A program made the translations under genes and the position numbers. DNA of 64,000 nucleotides, from positions 1 through 64,000 of the forward strand of contig NZ_JAYGHY010000010.1 of the NCBI RefSeq assembly GCF_034931305.1, written 5' to 3'. The number at the start of each line of letters is the position of its first letter. The stretch's first letter is position 1. This document shows positions 46,375 through 55,460 of the stretch, one piece after another. Below the pieces are notes generated by a model. The model saw only the letters and a list, made by a program, of their open reading frames with translations. It had not been told where the DNA came from and ran no database searches. This DNA comes from Cyanobium gracile_A. Its GTDB lineage: Bacteria > Cyanobacteriota > Cyanobacteriia > PCC-6307 > Cyanobiaceae.

Positions 46375-46847
46375 GGCCGCAAGGCGGGCAGCAGGCGTTG
46401 GGCGCCCCTCAGCAGCAGGGCGCTGCCGATCAGGGGAAGCCAGAGCGGCAACCAGCCGCGCATCAGGTCGACAATCGCCTCAGCGGCGCCGTGCGCGAGG
46501 GGCTGGTGCAGCAGGGAATGGATCTCGGGAACGGGCAGGGCCAGGGAGGTGATCAGCACGGGTCCTCCCAGGCTGCGGATGCCGCACACGGCCCCCACCA
46601 GGCCGGCGGCCAGGTGCTCGTCGTCGGGATCAACCCGCTGCAGGTGGAAGGCCAGCAGGCCGTAGAAGAAGCCACAGCCCGCCGACCGCAGTCCGCTGTC
46701 CAGGCCGGCCGGCAGCCCGATCAGGGCGGCGGCCAGCCCGCCCAGCAGCGCCCACGACAGGGACTGCAGCCGCAGACGGGCACGGGAATCGTCGGACGCC
46801 TGGGTCAACGGCAAGGCCTTGGCGATGGCCCGATCATGCCTGGCCAT
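46371..46847 (-). CDS. Small integral membrane protein upstream of the SNF2 gene
   Basis: 158 residues from the ATG at 46847 (an earlier in-frame start at 46901 is less likely). The N-terminus is polar; three to four hydrophobic segments follow (S-W-A-L-L-G-G-L-A-A-A-L-I-G-L; L-A-A-G-L-V-G-A-V-C-G-I; W-L-P-L-W-L-P-L-I-G). No family recognised. It overlaps the SNF2 helicase gene by four bases (ATGA), so it is in the same operon despite having no obvious link in function. Confidence 0.6.
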   Translation of the reverse strand: MARHDRAIAKALPLTQASDDSRARLRLQSLSWALLGGLAAALIGLPAGLDSGLRSAGCGFFYGLLAFHLQRVDPDDEHLAAGLVGAVCGIRSLGGPVLITSLALPVPEIHSLLHQPLAHGAAEAIVDLMRGWLPLWLPLIGSALLLRGAQRLLPALRP

Positions 46848-47001
46848 CGGCAGGCTTACATTAATCAGTGATACTGGCCATGCCAGCGGTTCAACCAGCA
46901 CAGCCCTTTTCGCAGCCTTTCTCCGCCCCCAGGCCGGTCATCGGGCGTCGTTCCGTTCACGGCCATGGGTGTAGGGATCCCCATTCCGGCAGGCCACCAC
47001 C

Positions 47002-48819
47002 TTGAGCGCCGCCCATCTGCCACCGCACGCCTCCGACGCCCACCAGGCGAGGCGCGCGTTGCCGGAGATGCTCCAGATCGCGACGGCCATCAGTGGTGCG
47101 GCCAGCCTTCCTGCCCTGTTGCGGCAGATCCTTTCCAGCGCCAGGGATCTCACCCTCAGTGATGCGGGCAGCATCTACCTGGTGGAACAGGAGAAGGGGG
47201 AGAAGCGGCTCTGGTTCACGGCTTTCCAGAACAGCTCCCTGGCGGCCCGCGGGGCGGGCATCGATTCGGGGCTGCTGGATGTGCGCTTCCCGATCACACC
47301 CGAGCGCCTTGTGGGCTGGACGGCCCTGCATGGCGAGGTGCTCAACCTGCCGGATGTGTATGCGATTCCCCCGGACCGTCCTTACCACTTTGATGCCGGC
47401 CTTGATCGCCGCACGGGCTACCGGGCGGTGTCGATGCTGGTGGTGCCGCTGCGAACCATGGCCGGAGACGTGGTGGGGGTGATGCAGTTGATCAACAGGA
47501 AGCAGGAGTCCTCCTCCATGCTCACCCCCGAGACGGCCGCCGCCCTCGTGCGTCCCTACGACGCCGGCGACCAGCAGTTGATCGAGGCCCTGGCGGCCCT
47601 GGCGGCCGTCTGCGTCGAGCGGGCCCAGGCCCTGGAAGGGCAGCAGCGGCAGATTGATTCGATGATCGCCCTGCTGGCGGGAGCGATCGATGCCCGCAGC
47701 GCCCACACCGGCCAGCACTGTTCCCGGGTGCCGGAGTTGGCGCTGCTGCTGGCGGAGGCGGCGGAAGCCATCGAGGTGGGGCCGCTGGCGGCCTTCCGCT
47801 TCCAGGGGGAGGCGGAGCGGCGGGAGTTCCGTACAGCGGCCTGGCTGCACGACTGCGGCAAGCTCGTCACCCCCGAAGCCGTGGTGGAGAAGGCCACCAA
47901 GCTGGACGCCCCGACCAACCGGATCCATGAGATCCGCACCCGCTTTGAGGTGCTGCTGCGGGATGGACACATCGCCAGGCTCGAGGGCCTGCTGGCGGGC
48001 GGTGACCCGGCAACCCTGCAGCGGGACTTTGCCCAGCTGGAGCAGGAGCTGCAGCGGGATTTCGCCTGCGTGGCCCGCTGCAATCAGGGCAGCGAAGGCA
48101 CCGATCCCGAAGATCTCGCCCAGCTGCAGCGGCTGGCTGTGCGCCGCTGGTGGCGCCATTTCGACGACCGACTGGGCCTGGGCTGGGAGGAGCAGGCCAG
48201 GCGCAGCGGCCCGCCGGTGCCCTTGCCTGCACCCGAGAGTCTGCTCAGCGATGCCCCCCACCACCGGCTGCCCAGGCCCGCTGCCGAGGTGCCGGAGGCC
48301 AGCTGGGGCTTCAACCTGACGGTGCCGGAGCTGCTCTACAACCGTGGCGAGCTCTACAACCTGTCCGTGGCCAGGGGCACGCTCACCGGCGAGGAGATCT
48401 ACAAGATCCGCGAGCACATGATCCACACGATCGTGATGCTGGAGAGCATGGCCTTTCCCCCGTCGATGGACCGCGTCGCGGAGATCGCCGGGGGGCACCA
48501 TGAAACCCTCGACGGCCGGGGTTACCCGAGGGGACTGACGGCGGAGCAGCTGTCGATCCCGGCCCGGATCCTGGCCATCGCCGACATCTTCGAGGCCCTC
48601 ACCGCCGCCGATCGCCCCTACAAGCGGGGCATGCCCCTGTCCCAGTCGCTGGCGATCCTGGCCGGCCTGCGGGACCGTGGCCGCATCGATGCGGACCTGT
48701 TCGATCTCTTCCTGCGATCCGGGGTTTACCTCACCTATGCCCAGCGATTCCTGGCCGCCGACCAGATCGATCCGGTGGATCTGGACGCTCTGCTGCAGCC
48801 CCGGCCCCCGTCGCCCTGA
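47002..48819 (+). CDS. GAF plus HD-GYP cyclic-di-GMP phosphodiesterase with an insertion
   Basis: 605 residues from a TTG; an ATG at 47068 (residue 23) is a good alternative start. Residues about 25-210 are a GAF domain (D-A-G-S-I-Y-L-V-E, then V-G-W-T-A and G-V-M-Q-L-I-N-R-K). The HD-GYP catalytic part begins with H-T-G-Q-H-C-S-R-V and A-A-W-L-H-D-C-G-K. It is then interrupted by about 150 residues containing R-D-F-A-Q-L-E-Q-E and R-W-W-R-H-F-D, before resuming with I-R-E-H-M-I-H-T and H-H-E-T-L-D-G-R-G-Y-P. Metal ligands appear intact. The insertion is a distinct subfamily feature. It faces the operon at 46847 across a 154-base divergent gap. Confidence 0.87.
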   Translation: MSAAHLPPHASDAHQARRALPEMLQIATAISGAASLPALLRQILSSARDLTLSDAGSIYLVEQEKGEKRLWFTAFQNSSLAARGAGIDSGLLDVRFPITPERLVGWTALHGEVLNLPDVYAIPPDRPYHFDAGLDRRTGYRAVSMLVVPLRTMAGDVVGVMQLINRKQESSSMLTPETAAALVRPYDAGDQQLIEALAALAAVCVERAQALEGQQRQIDSMIALLAGAIDARSAHTGQHCSRVPELALLLAEAAEAIEVGPLAAFRFQGEAERREFRTAAWLHDCGKLVTPEAVVEKATKLDAPTNRIHEIRTRFEVLLRDGHIARLEGLLAGGDPATLQRDFAQLEQELQRDFACVARCNQGSEGTDPEDLAQLQRLAVRRWWRHFDDRLGLGWEEQARRSGPPVPLPAPESLLSDAPHHRLPRPAAEVPEASWGFNLTVPELLYNRGELYNLSVARGTLTGEEIYKIREHMIHTIVMLESMAFPPSMDRVAEIAGGHHETLDGRGYPRGLTAEQLSIPARILAIADIFEALTAADRPYKRGMPLSQSLAILAGLRDRGRIDADLFDLFLRSGVYLTYAQRFLAADQIDPVDLDALLQPRPPSP

Positions 48820-48930
48820 GGCTCGGCACGGTTCTGGCAGAGGGGCGCAGAGCCAGCGGGACGGTTCCGGTGGCATGGTGGGTCGCGAGGCCGAGAATGA
48901 CGCCTACTTGCTGGTATCTGTCGCTACGAA

Positions 48931-50826
48931 ATGCTGGACCATCGCCACGACGACGCCCTGCTGCCGCTGCATGGTCCCGATCGCCATCCCAACGTGATCC
49001 AGGAGCTGCTCGGTGAGCTCTATGCCTCGTTCTCCAGCGTCAGGGAGGGCCGGGTGGCGGACTACATCCCCGAGCTGGCCAAGGCCTGCCCCGATGATTT
49101 CGGCATCGTCATCGCCACCTCGGGTGGGCGGATCTACGAGATCGGTGACACGAGAAAGGAATTCACGATCCAGTCGATCTCCAAGCCGTTCATCTATGCG
49201 CTTGCCCTGAAGCTGCTGTCGTTTGACTTCATGGCCAGCAAGATCGATGTGGAGCCTTCAGGGGAGGCCTTCAACGCCATCAGCCTGGATTCGGAGTCGG
49301 GGAAGCCGCGTAATCCCATGATCAACGCAGGGGCGATCGCCGCCTCCGCCCAGATCTGTGATGCCGACCCCAGCGGTGCCGTCGACCTGCTGCTGGATTA
49401 TTTCGAGGAGCTGGCCGGCCGCCGTCTGACGATCAACGAGGACGTCTACCTCTCGGAGAAGCAGACGGGCCATCGCAACCGCGCCATCGGCCACCTGCTG
49501 CGCAACTTCAACATCATCGAGTCCGACCCTGAACCCGCCCTCGATCTCTATTTCCGCCAGTGCGCCATCTCCGTCACCTGCCACGACCTGGCCGTGATGG
49601 CCGCCACCCTGGCCTGCCAGGGCCGCAATCCCTTCACCGGCGGCCAGCCACTCCCCCACGACATCACCGTCAGGGTGCTGGCCCTGATGGGCACCTGCGG
49701 CATGTACGACTTCGCCGGCCAGTGGCTCCATGACGTCGGCATTCCGGCCAAGAGCGGGGTGGCGGGTGGCGTCATGGCGGTGATCCCCGGGCGGCTCGGC
49801 ATCGCCACCTATTCCCCGCCCCTCGACAACTTCGGCAACAGCGTGCGGGGGGTGGCGGTCTGCCGCCAGTTGTCGGCGGGGGTGGGACTGAGCCTGTTCA
49901 ATCAGTACTCCCACACCGATGCCACCATCCGCCGTTCCTACCAGGGCTCCCAGCGGAAATCACGCCGCTGGCGCAGTGACCGCGAACTGCAGATCCTGGC
50001 TCCCCACCGGGATGAGGTGCGCATCATCCACGTGCAGGGGGTGCTCGATTTCGGTGGCATCGAGCAGCTGGCGGCCGAGCTGGTGCGGCTCAGCAACGAC
50101 GTGCGCATTCTCATCCTCGATCTGGCCCACGTGACCGAGTGCCCGCTGGAATCCTCAGGGTTGCTGGATCGCCAGCTCTGCTCGATGGAGGACGAGGGCG
50201 TCGAGATCCTGCTCTCCCGTGCCGGCCGGCTGCCCCTGGTCTCCATGCCCGACTGGAGGATCACCGATCGGGTTTCGACCTACGAGCATCTGGATTCGGC
50301 CCTCGAGGCCGCCGAGGACCAGCTGCTGTCGTGGTACGACACCGTGGCCGAGGGGCCCAATGGTCACGGTTCGGGGGCGATCGAGGCGCACGGGCTGCTT
50401 CAGCAGCTCTGTGGAGAGCATCGGCAGATCCTGGTCGAGCAGATGTCCCTGCGGGCCTTCATCGCCGGTGATTTCGTCATCCGCCGCGGCGATCCAGGCG
50501 ACGAACTGTTCCTGGTGCGCTCCGGTTCCTTCGACATCGCCCTCGACGTCAAGACGGGCGATGGACACTCCCATTCGACCCGGCTGGCCACCTTCGGCCC
50601 CGGGCTCTGTTTCGGCGAGATCGGCTTCGTGGCCCAGACCCCCCGCACCGCCGACATCATCGCCACCAAGCCGGGGGAGTGCTGGGTGCTGCACCGCAAC
50701 GCCTTCGAGGCCCTCAGCGCCAGCCATCCGGACGTGGTGATCGCCCTGCTCAAGGCGCTCACCTGCGACATCGGCGCCAAGCTCAGCCAGACGAGCGTCC
50801 AGCTGACCCTGATGGAGCACTACTGA
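48931..50826 (+). CDS. glsA: Glutaminase A fused to STAS and cyclic-nucleotide-binding domains
   Basis: 631 residues. Residues about 20-310 are a serine-dependent beta-lactamase-fold glutaminase with the catalytic S-I-S-K-P-F and N-A-G-A-I. Residues about 345-450 are a STAS (anti-sigma antagonist-like) domain (I-H-V-Q-G-V-L-D-F, L-I-L-D-L-A-H-V-T). Residues about 480-615 are a cNMP-binding domain with G-D-E-L-F-L-V-R-S-G, F-G-E-I-G-F and P-R-T-A-D-I, so a cyclic-nucleotide-type ligand is plausible although the arginine contact region is not fully canonical. The protein converts glutamine to glutamate; the two extra domains suggest that activity or localisation is under signal control. It follows the HD-GYP gene by 111 bases. 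Confidence 0.92.
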   Translation: MLDHRHDDALLPLHGPDRHPNVIQELLGELYASFSSVREGRVADYIPELAKACPDDFGIVIATSGGRIYEIGDTRKEFTIQSISKPFIYALALKLLSFDFMASKIDVEPSGEAFNAISLDSESGKPRNPMINAGAIAASAQICDADPSGAVDLLLDYFEELAGRRLTINEDVYLSEKQTGHRNRAIGHLLRNFNIIESDPEPALDLYFRQCAISVTCHDLAVMAATLACQGRNPFTGGQPLPHDITVRVLALMGTCGMYDFAGQWLHDVGIPAKSGVAGGVMAVIPGRLGIATYSPPLDNFGNSVRGVAVCRQLSAGVGLSLFNQYSHTDATIRRSYQGSQRKSRRWRSDRELQILAPHRDEVRIIHVQGVLDFGGIEQLAAELVRLSNDVRILILDLAHVTECPLESSGLLDRQLCSMEDEGVEILLSRAGRLPLVSMPDWRITDRVSTYEHLDSALEAAEDQLLSWYDTVAEGPNGHGSGAIEAHGLLQQLCGEHRQILVEQMSLRAFIAGDFVIRRGDPGDELFLVRSGSFDIALDVKTGDGHSHSTRLATFGPGLCFGEIGFVAQTPRTADIIATKPGECWVLHRNAFEALSASHPDVVIALLKALTCDIGAKLSQTSVQLTLMEHY

Positions 50827-50891
50827 GCGCCCGCCGGGCTCCGGCGCTGGGCGATCATGCCTGTGCCAGGACCTCTCCCTGCGTTCCCGTG

Positions 50892-53573
50892 ATGGCTGCC
50901 GACCCCACCCTCCCCAGGCCTCGCCGCGGGGCCGAGATCCGTGAAGCCTTCCTGTCGTTCTACCAAGGGCGGGGCCACCGGTTGATGGCGAGTGCCTCCC
51001 TGGTGCCGGACGACCCGACGGTGCTGCTCACCATCGCCGGCATGCTGCCGTTCAAGCCGGTGTTCCTCGGCCAGGCGGCGCCGCCGGCGCCCCGGGCCAC
51101 CAGCAGCCAGAAGTGCATCCGCACCAACGACATCGAGAACGTGGGCCGCACCGCCCGGCATCACACCTTCTTTGAGATGCTGGGGAACTTCTCCTTCGGC
51201 GACTATTTCAAGGAGCAGGCCATCCGCTGGGCCTGGGAGCTGATCACCGAGGTGTTCGGCCTCGATCCGGCCCACTTGGTGGTCAGTGTCTTCCGGGACG
51301 ACGACGAGGCGGCGGCGATCTGGCAGGACGCCGTGGGGGTGGACCCCAAGCGGATCATCCGCATGGATGAGGCCGACAACTTCTGGGCCTCCGGCCCCAC
51401 GGGCCCCTGTGGCCCCTGCTCGGAGATCTACTACGACTTCCACCCCGAACAGGGCGATGACGCCATCGACCTGGAGGACGACGGACGCTTCATCGAGTTC
51501 TACAACCTGGTGTTCATGCAGTACAACCGCGACGCGGCCGGCACCCTCACGCCCCTGGCCCGGCGCAGCATCGACACCGGCATGGGCCTCGAGCGCATGG
51601 CCCAGATCCTCCAGAAGGTTCCGAACAACTACGAAACCGACCTCATCTATCCCCTGATCGAGACGGCCGCTGCGCTGGCGGGGCTGGACTACCCCGTCCT
51701 CGATGCCCGTGGCCAGACGTCACTCAAGGTGATCGGCGACCACAGCCGGGCCATCACCCAGCTGATCGCCGATGGGGTCACCGCCTCCAACCTCGGCCGT
51801 GGCTACGTGCTGCGCCGCCTGCTGCGCCGGGTGGTGCGCCATGGCCGCTTGCTGGGCATCGACCGTCCCTTCCTGGTGGCGATGGGGGAGGCGGCGATCG
51901 CCCTGATGGCGGCGGCCTATCCGCAGTTGCTGGTGCGGCGGGAGGTGATCCTGGCCGAACTGGTGCGGGAGGAGGCCCGCTTCCTGGAAACCCTGGAGCG
52001 GGGCGAGAAGCTGCTGGCCGAGGTGCTCGCCGCCCGGCCGGAGCGCATCAGTGGCGAGGCGGCTTTCGAGCTCTACGACACCTACGGCTTCCCCTTGGAG
52101 CTCACCGAGGAAATCGCCGAAGAGCATGGCCTGACAGTGGATCTGGACGGCTTCGAGGCGGCCATGGAGCGCCAGCGGCAGCGGGCCAAGGCCGCGGCTG
52201 TCAGCATCGACCTCACCCTGCAGGGGGCGATCGACCAGGTGGCCGGTGCCCTCGAGCCCACCGACTTCCGGGGCTACGAGGCCCTCGACCAGCCGGCCTG
52301 TGTGCTGGCTTTGGTGGTGAACGGCGAACCGGCCACCGTCGCTGGCGCCGGCGATGCGGTGCAGATCGTGCTGGACAGCACGCCGTTCTATGGCGAATCC
52401 GGCGGCCAGGTGGGCGACCGGGGCGTGCTGCTGGCGGGGGACGCAGGTGCGGGCACCGAAGCCGGCCTGATCGTCGCCATCGAGTCGGTGAGCCGCAACC
52501 GCAGCGTGTTCGTGCACGGCGGCCGCATCGAGCGCGGCAGTCTGGAGGTGGGCCAGGTGGTGCAGGCCCGGGTGGATCACACCTGCCGCCGCCGCGCCCA
52601 GGCCCACCACACCGCCACCCACCTGCTGCAGGCGGCCCTCAAGCAAGTCGTCGATGACGGCATCACCCAGGCGGGATCCCTGGTTGACTTCGACCGGCTG
52701 CGCTTCGACGTCCACTGCCCCCGGGCCCTGAAGGCGGCCGAACTGGAGCAGATCGAGGACCTGGTCAACGGCTGGATCTCCGAGGCCCATCCCCTGGAGG
52801 TGGCGGAGATGGACCTGGAGCAGGCTCGGGCGTCCGGCGCCGTGGCGATGTTCGGCGAGAAGTACGGCGAGGTTGTGCGGGTGGTGGATGTGCCCGGGGT
52901 CTCGATGGAGCTCTGCGGCGGCACCCATGTGGCCAACACCGCCGAGATCGGCCTGTTCCGGATCATCGCCGAGACGGGCGTGGCGGCCGGGATCCGCCGC
53001 ATCGAGGCGGTGGCCGGTCCAGCCCTGCTCCCCTACCTGAGGGAGCGCGACCGGGTGGTGCGGGAGCTGGCCGATCGCTTCAAGGCCCAGCCCGGCGAGA
53101 TCCTTGAGCGGGTCGCCGCCCAGGCCGAGGAGCTGCGCACCACCGCCAAGGAGCTGGTGGCAGCGCGCGGTGCTTTGGCGGTGGCCAAGGCCAGTGCCCT
53201 CGCGGAGCGGGCCGAAGCGTTCGGCCCCCATCGGCTGCTGGTGCAGCGCCTGGATGGGGTGGACGGGGCCGGCCTCCAGGAGGCGGCCCAGCGCCTGCAG
53301 CAGCAGCTCGGTGAGGGGGCGGCCGTGGTGCTCGGTGGTCTGCCGGATCCTGGGGAACTGGGCAAGGTGATGCTGGTGGCCGCTTTCGGCGCGGCGGTGG
53401 TGGCTTCCGGCGCCAAGGCGGGAGCCTTCATCGGCGGCATCGCCCAGCTCTGTGGCGGCGGTGGTGGCGGCCGTCCCCAGCTGGCCCAGGCGGGAGGTCG
53501 AGACGGCGGCGCCCTCGACGGGGCGCTGGTGGAGGCCCGCCGGCGGCTGGCCGACCAGCTGGCCGGCGTCTGA
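50892..53573 (+). CDS. alaS: Alanyl-tRNA synthetase
   Basis: 893 residues from the ATG at 50892. The class II core has F-E-M-L-G-N-F-S-F-G-D-Y-F-K; the editing domain has H-H-T-A-T-H-L-L and C-G-G-T-H with the expected spacing, which supplies the zinc ligands; a C-Ala domain ends with a run of glycines (C-G-G-G-G-G-G-R-P-Q). Length is normal. It charges tRNA-Ala in the cytoplasm and hydrolyses mischarged Ser/Gly. It begins 65 bases after the glutaminase fusion and is convergent with the TpsB gene. Confidence 0.97.
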   Translation: MAADPTLPRPRRGAEIREAFLSFYQGRGHRLMASASLVPDDPTVLLTIAGMLPFKPVFLGQAAPPAPRATSSQKCIRTNDIENVGRTARHHTFFEMLGNFSFGDYFKEQAIRWAWELITEVFGLDPAHLVVSVFRDDDEAAAIWQDAVGVDPKRIIRMDEADNFWASGPTGPCGPCSEIYYDFHPEQGDDAIDLEDDGRFIEFYNLVFMQYNRDAAGTLTPLARRSIDTGMGLERMAQILQKVPNNYETDLIYPLIETAAALAGLDYPVLDARGQTSLKVIGDHSRAITQLIADGVTASNLGRGYVLRRLLRRVVRHGRLLGIDRPFLVAMGEAAIALMAAAYPQLLVRREVILAELVREEARFLETLERGEKLLAEVLAARPERISGEAAFELYDTYGFPLELTEEIAEEHGLTVDLDGFEAAMERQRQRAKAAAVSIDLTLQGAIDQVAGALEPTDFRGYEALDQPACVLALVVNGEPATVAGAGDAVQIVLDSTPFYGESGGQVGDRGVLLAGDAGAGTEAGLIVAIESVSRNRSVFVHGGRIERGSLEVGQVVQARVDHTCRRRAQAHHTATHLLQAALKQVVDDGITQAGSLVDFDRLRFDVHCPRALKAAELEQIEDLVNGWISEAHPLEVAEMDLEQARASGAVAMFGEKYGEVVRVVDVPGVSMELCGGTHVANTAEIGLFRIIAETGVAAGIRRIEAVAGPALLPYLRERDRVVRELADRFKAQPGEILERVAAQAEELRTTAKELVAARGALAVAKASALAERAEAFGPHRLLVQRLDGVDGAGLQEAAQRLQQQLGEGAAVVLGGLPDPGELGKVMLVAAFGAAVVASGAKAGAFIGGIAQLCGGGGGGRPQLAQAGGRDGGALDGALVEARRRLADQLAGV

Positions 53574-53594
53574 GCCTCAGTGGCTGGGGCTCAG
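53570..53594. terminator. Possible bidirectional stem-loop between alaS and tpsB-like gene
   Basis: CTGAGCC (53570-53576) pairs with GGCTCAG (53588-53594) around an 11-base loop, spanning both convergent stop codons. No U tract follows on either strand, so termination is only a guess. Confidence 0.35.
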
Positions 53595-55309
53595 AAGCGG
53601 TAGTTGACCTTGGTGTAAAGGCCCTGCCCAAGCAGCCAGTCGTTCCAGACCCCGAAGTTGTCGTTGGTGGAGAAGGGCCGCGCCCAGCCCAGCTCCACTG
53701 TCCAGTTGTTGCTGGCCAGCCAGCGCACCAGCACCCCGCCTGCCCCCACCGTGTCGCCGAAGGAGCCACCGGTGAAGTTGGTGCGGATGCCCCCGGCGCC
53801 GATGAACGGCACGAGCTGGAGGGCACTGGTCTTGCCGTTCCAGAAGGTCCACACCGCCTCGGAGCTGGCCAGCCAGCCGCTGTCGCCGCTGACGAGCTGG
53901 CCGGGGAGGCCACGCAACCCCACATCGGAGCCGAGGGTGAACTGCATGGATGAGGTGAGTGGTGCGAAGGCCAGCTGGGCGGCGGTCCGCAGGTTGATCT
54001 GCCAGCGGGGGGCCACGGTCCAGGAGCCGGAGAGGATGGCGCCGATGGCGGTGGCCCCGCCGATGGCGATTCCCGCCTCCGCCAGTTGCTGGCGCTGGAT
54101 GGCCGGGGTCGCTGCCGTGACGCCCTGCAGCAGGTAGGCACTGCCGTTCCAGCTGGCATGGCGGCTGGCCACACTGCCATTGAGGCCGAAGCGCAGGTAG
54201 CCGCCGGAAGGGCTGCGGACACTTTCGGGTACGGCGGCTGGCAGGACGGCGCCCTGTTCGTAGGTGTTGCTGCGGCTGTTGCTGTAGCCGGCGAAGAGAC
54301 TCCAGCGCTGGCTGAGGGATTCGCGGAACACCCATTCGAACTGCGCCAGGCCCTGGTACTGGCTGGTGGAGAACCCGTCCACCGGCGCCGGCAGCTCCAC
54401 CAGGTTGCGGCGACTGAAGCCGAAACCACCAGTGAGGCTGAAGGTGTCGCTGAAGGGGTAGGTGTAACTCAGCGAGGCAATGGCCGCTCCCAGTTCGGGG
54501 GTGTCGGTGGCATTGAGTTCGCCGTAGATCAGCAGGGTGTCTCCTCGTTGCAGCAGGCTGGGTTTCAGCAGCGTGGCCACGGCCCGGAACTCGCCTGAGC
54601 CGCCGGTGCCGTCGTTGCGGATCGCCAGATCCCCTTGCCACGGCTCGCGGGCCGGTTCCACCGCGACCCGGAACACCCCTTCGGAGGGATCACTGCCCAG
54701 CCGCGCCAGGGTCCCCCGGACACTCTTGATGCCTGGCTGCCGCTTGAGGAGCTGCAACTGCAGCTCCACTGTTGACAACCGCAGGATCTGACCCCGCAGG
54801 GGGTACAGCAGCCGCGCAACACGACGGTTCAGCCAGGGATCGCTGCCGGACACCTGGATTCCAACGACAGTCCCCTCCACCACATTGAGGTATCCAGGGG
54901 CCGGGTCGCTCACCACGTAGACGCGGCTGCTGACGTACCCATCGAAGACCAGCCGGGTACTGAGGGCGACGGCGCAGGCCTTGAGTTGCTCCTGGGGATC
55001 GGCGACCCTGCTGCACTCGGCCAGGATCCCGCGCACCTGGAGCGGGCTGTAAAGCGTCAGTCCGCGGATCTCCGGCAGAGGCCCCGCTGGCAGGGGGGAC
55101 GGTGCCTGGGAAGCGGGTTCAGGGGTGGAGGGTACCGGCGGTCTGCCGTCGGGCTGGGGCTCCGGTGTTTCCAGGGGCCGGATGTCGACGGGGGCGGGCG
55201 GTTGTGGTTCGTCGAGGGTCGGTCGCTCAAGCTGGCGGGGTGGACCTGGTAATCGGACCGGGCCGTCCTGCAGGGGTGGAGCCACCAACTGGGCGAGAAG
55301 CAGCAGCAT
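53591..55309 (-). CDS. TpsB-type outer-membrane transporter (ShlB/FhaC family) of two-partner secretion
   Basis: 572 residues. A short hydrophobic N-terminus (signal peptide) and a long proline-rich segment precede a POTRA-like domain (Y-S-P-L-Q-V-R-G-I-L through V-V-E-G-T-V-V-G-I-Q). A second POTRA-like element follows (V-E-L-Q-L-Q-L-L), and then a 16-strand barrel rich in alternating aromatic/Gly patterns. The barrel contains the L6-type motif L-R-G-L-P-G, and the chain ends in phenylalanine (V-N-Y-R-F), as outer-membrane proteins do. It should move its TpsA partner across the outer membrane without ATP. The divergent gene at 55461, 151 bases away, is the obvious substrate. Confidence 0.9.
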   Translation of the reverse strand: MLLLLAQLVAPPLQDGPVRLPGPPRQLERPTLDEPQPPAPVDIRPLETPEPQPDGRPPVPSTPEPASQAPSPLPAGPLPEIRGLTLYSPLQVRGILAECSRVADPQEQLKACAVALSTRLVFDGYVSSRVYVVSDPAPGYLNVVEGTVVGIQVSGSDPWLNRRVARLLYPLRGQILRLSTVELQLQLLKRQPGIKSVRGTLARLGSDPSEGVFRVAVEPAREPWQGDLAIRNDGTGGSGEFRAVATLLKPSLLQRGDTLLIYGELNATDTPELGAAIASLSYTYPFSDTFSLTGGFGFSRRNLVELPAPVDGFSTSQYQGLAQFEWVFRESLSQRWSLFAGYSNSRSNTYEQGAVLPAAVPESVRSPSGGYLRFGLNGSVASRHASWNGSAYLLQGVTAATPAIQRQQLAEAGIAIGGATAIGAILSGSWTVAPRWQINLRTAAQLAFAPLTSSMQFTLGSDVGLRGLPGQLVSGDSGWLASSEAVWTFWNGKTSALQLVPFIGAGGIRTNFTGGSFGDTVGAGGVLVRWLASNNWTVELGWARPFSTNDNFGVWNDWLLGQGLYTKVNYRF

Positions 55310-55460
55310 CAGGGTGGGGTGTGTTCTCGCTCAGAAAGAGAAGCTGGTAGCGTTCTTAAATGTTGTTGAAAGCAGGTGGAGTAGCGCCTGATGCGAGGAT
55401 CATGACCAAGGGATCGGCTCTAGGCATGGAGCCAAGGGAACTTACCTACCCATCAGCCTT

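Noticed and set aside
43432..46665. Antisense frame of over 1000 codons opposite the SNF2 helicase
   Set aside because: Same compositional artefact; the helicase motifs on the minus strand are complete.
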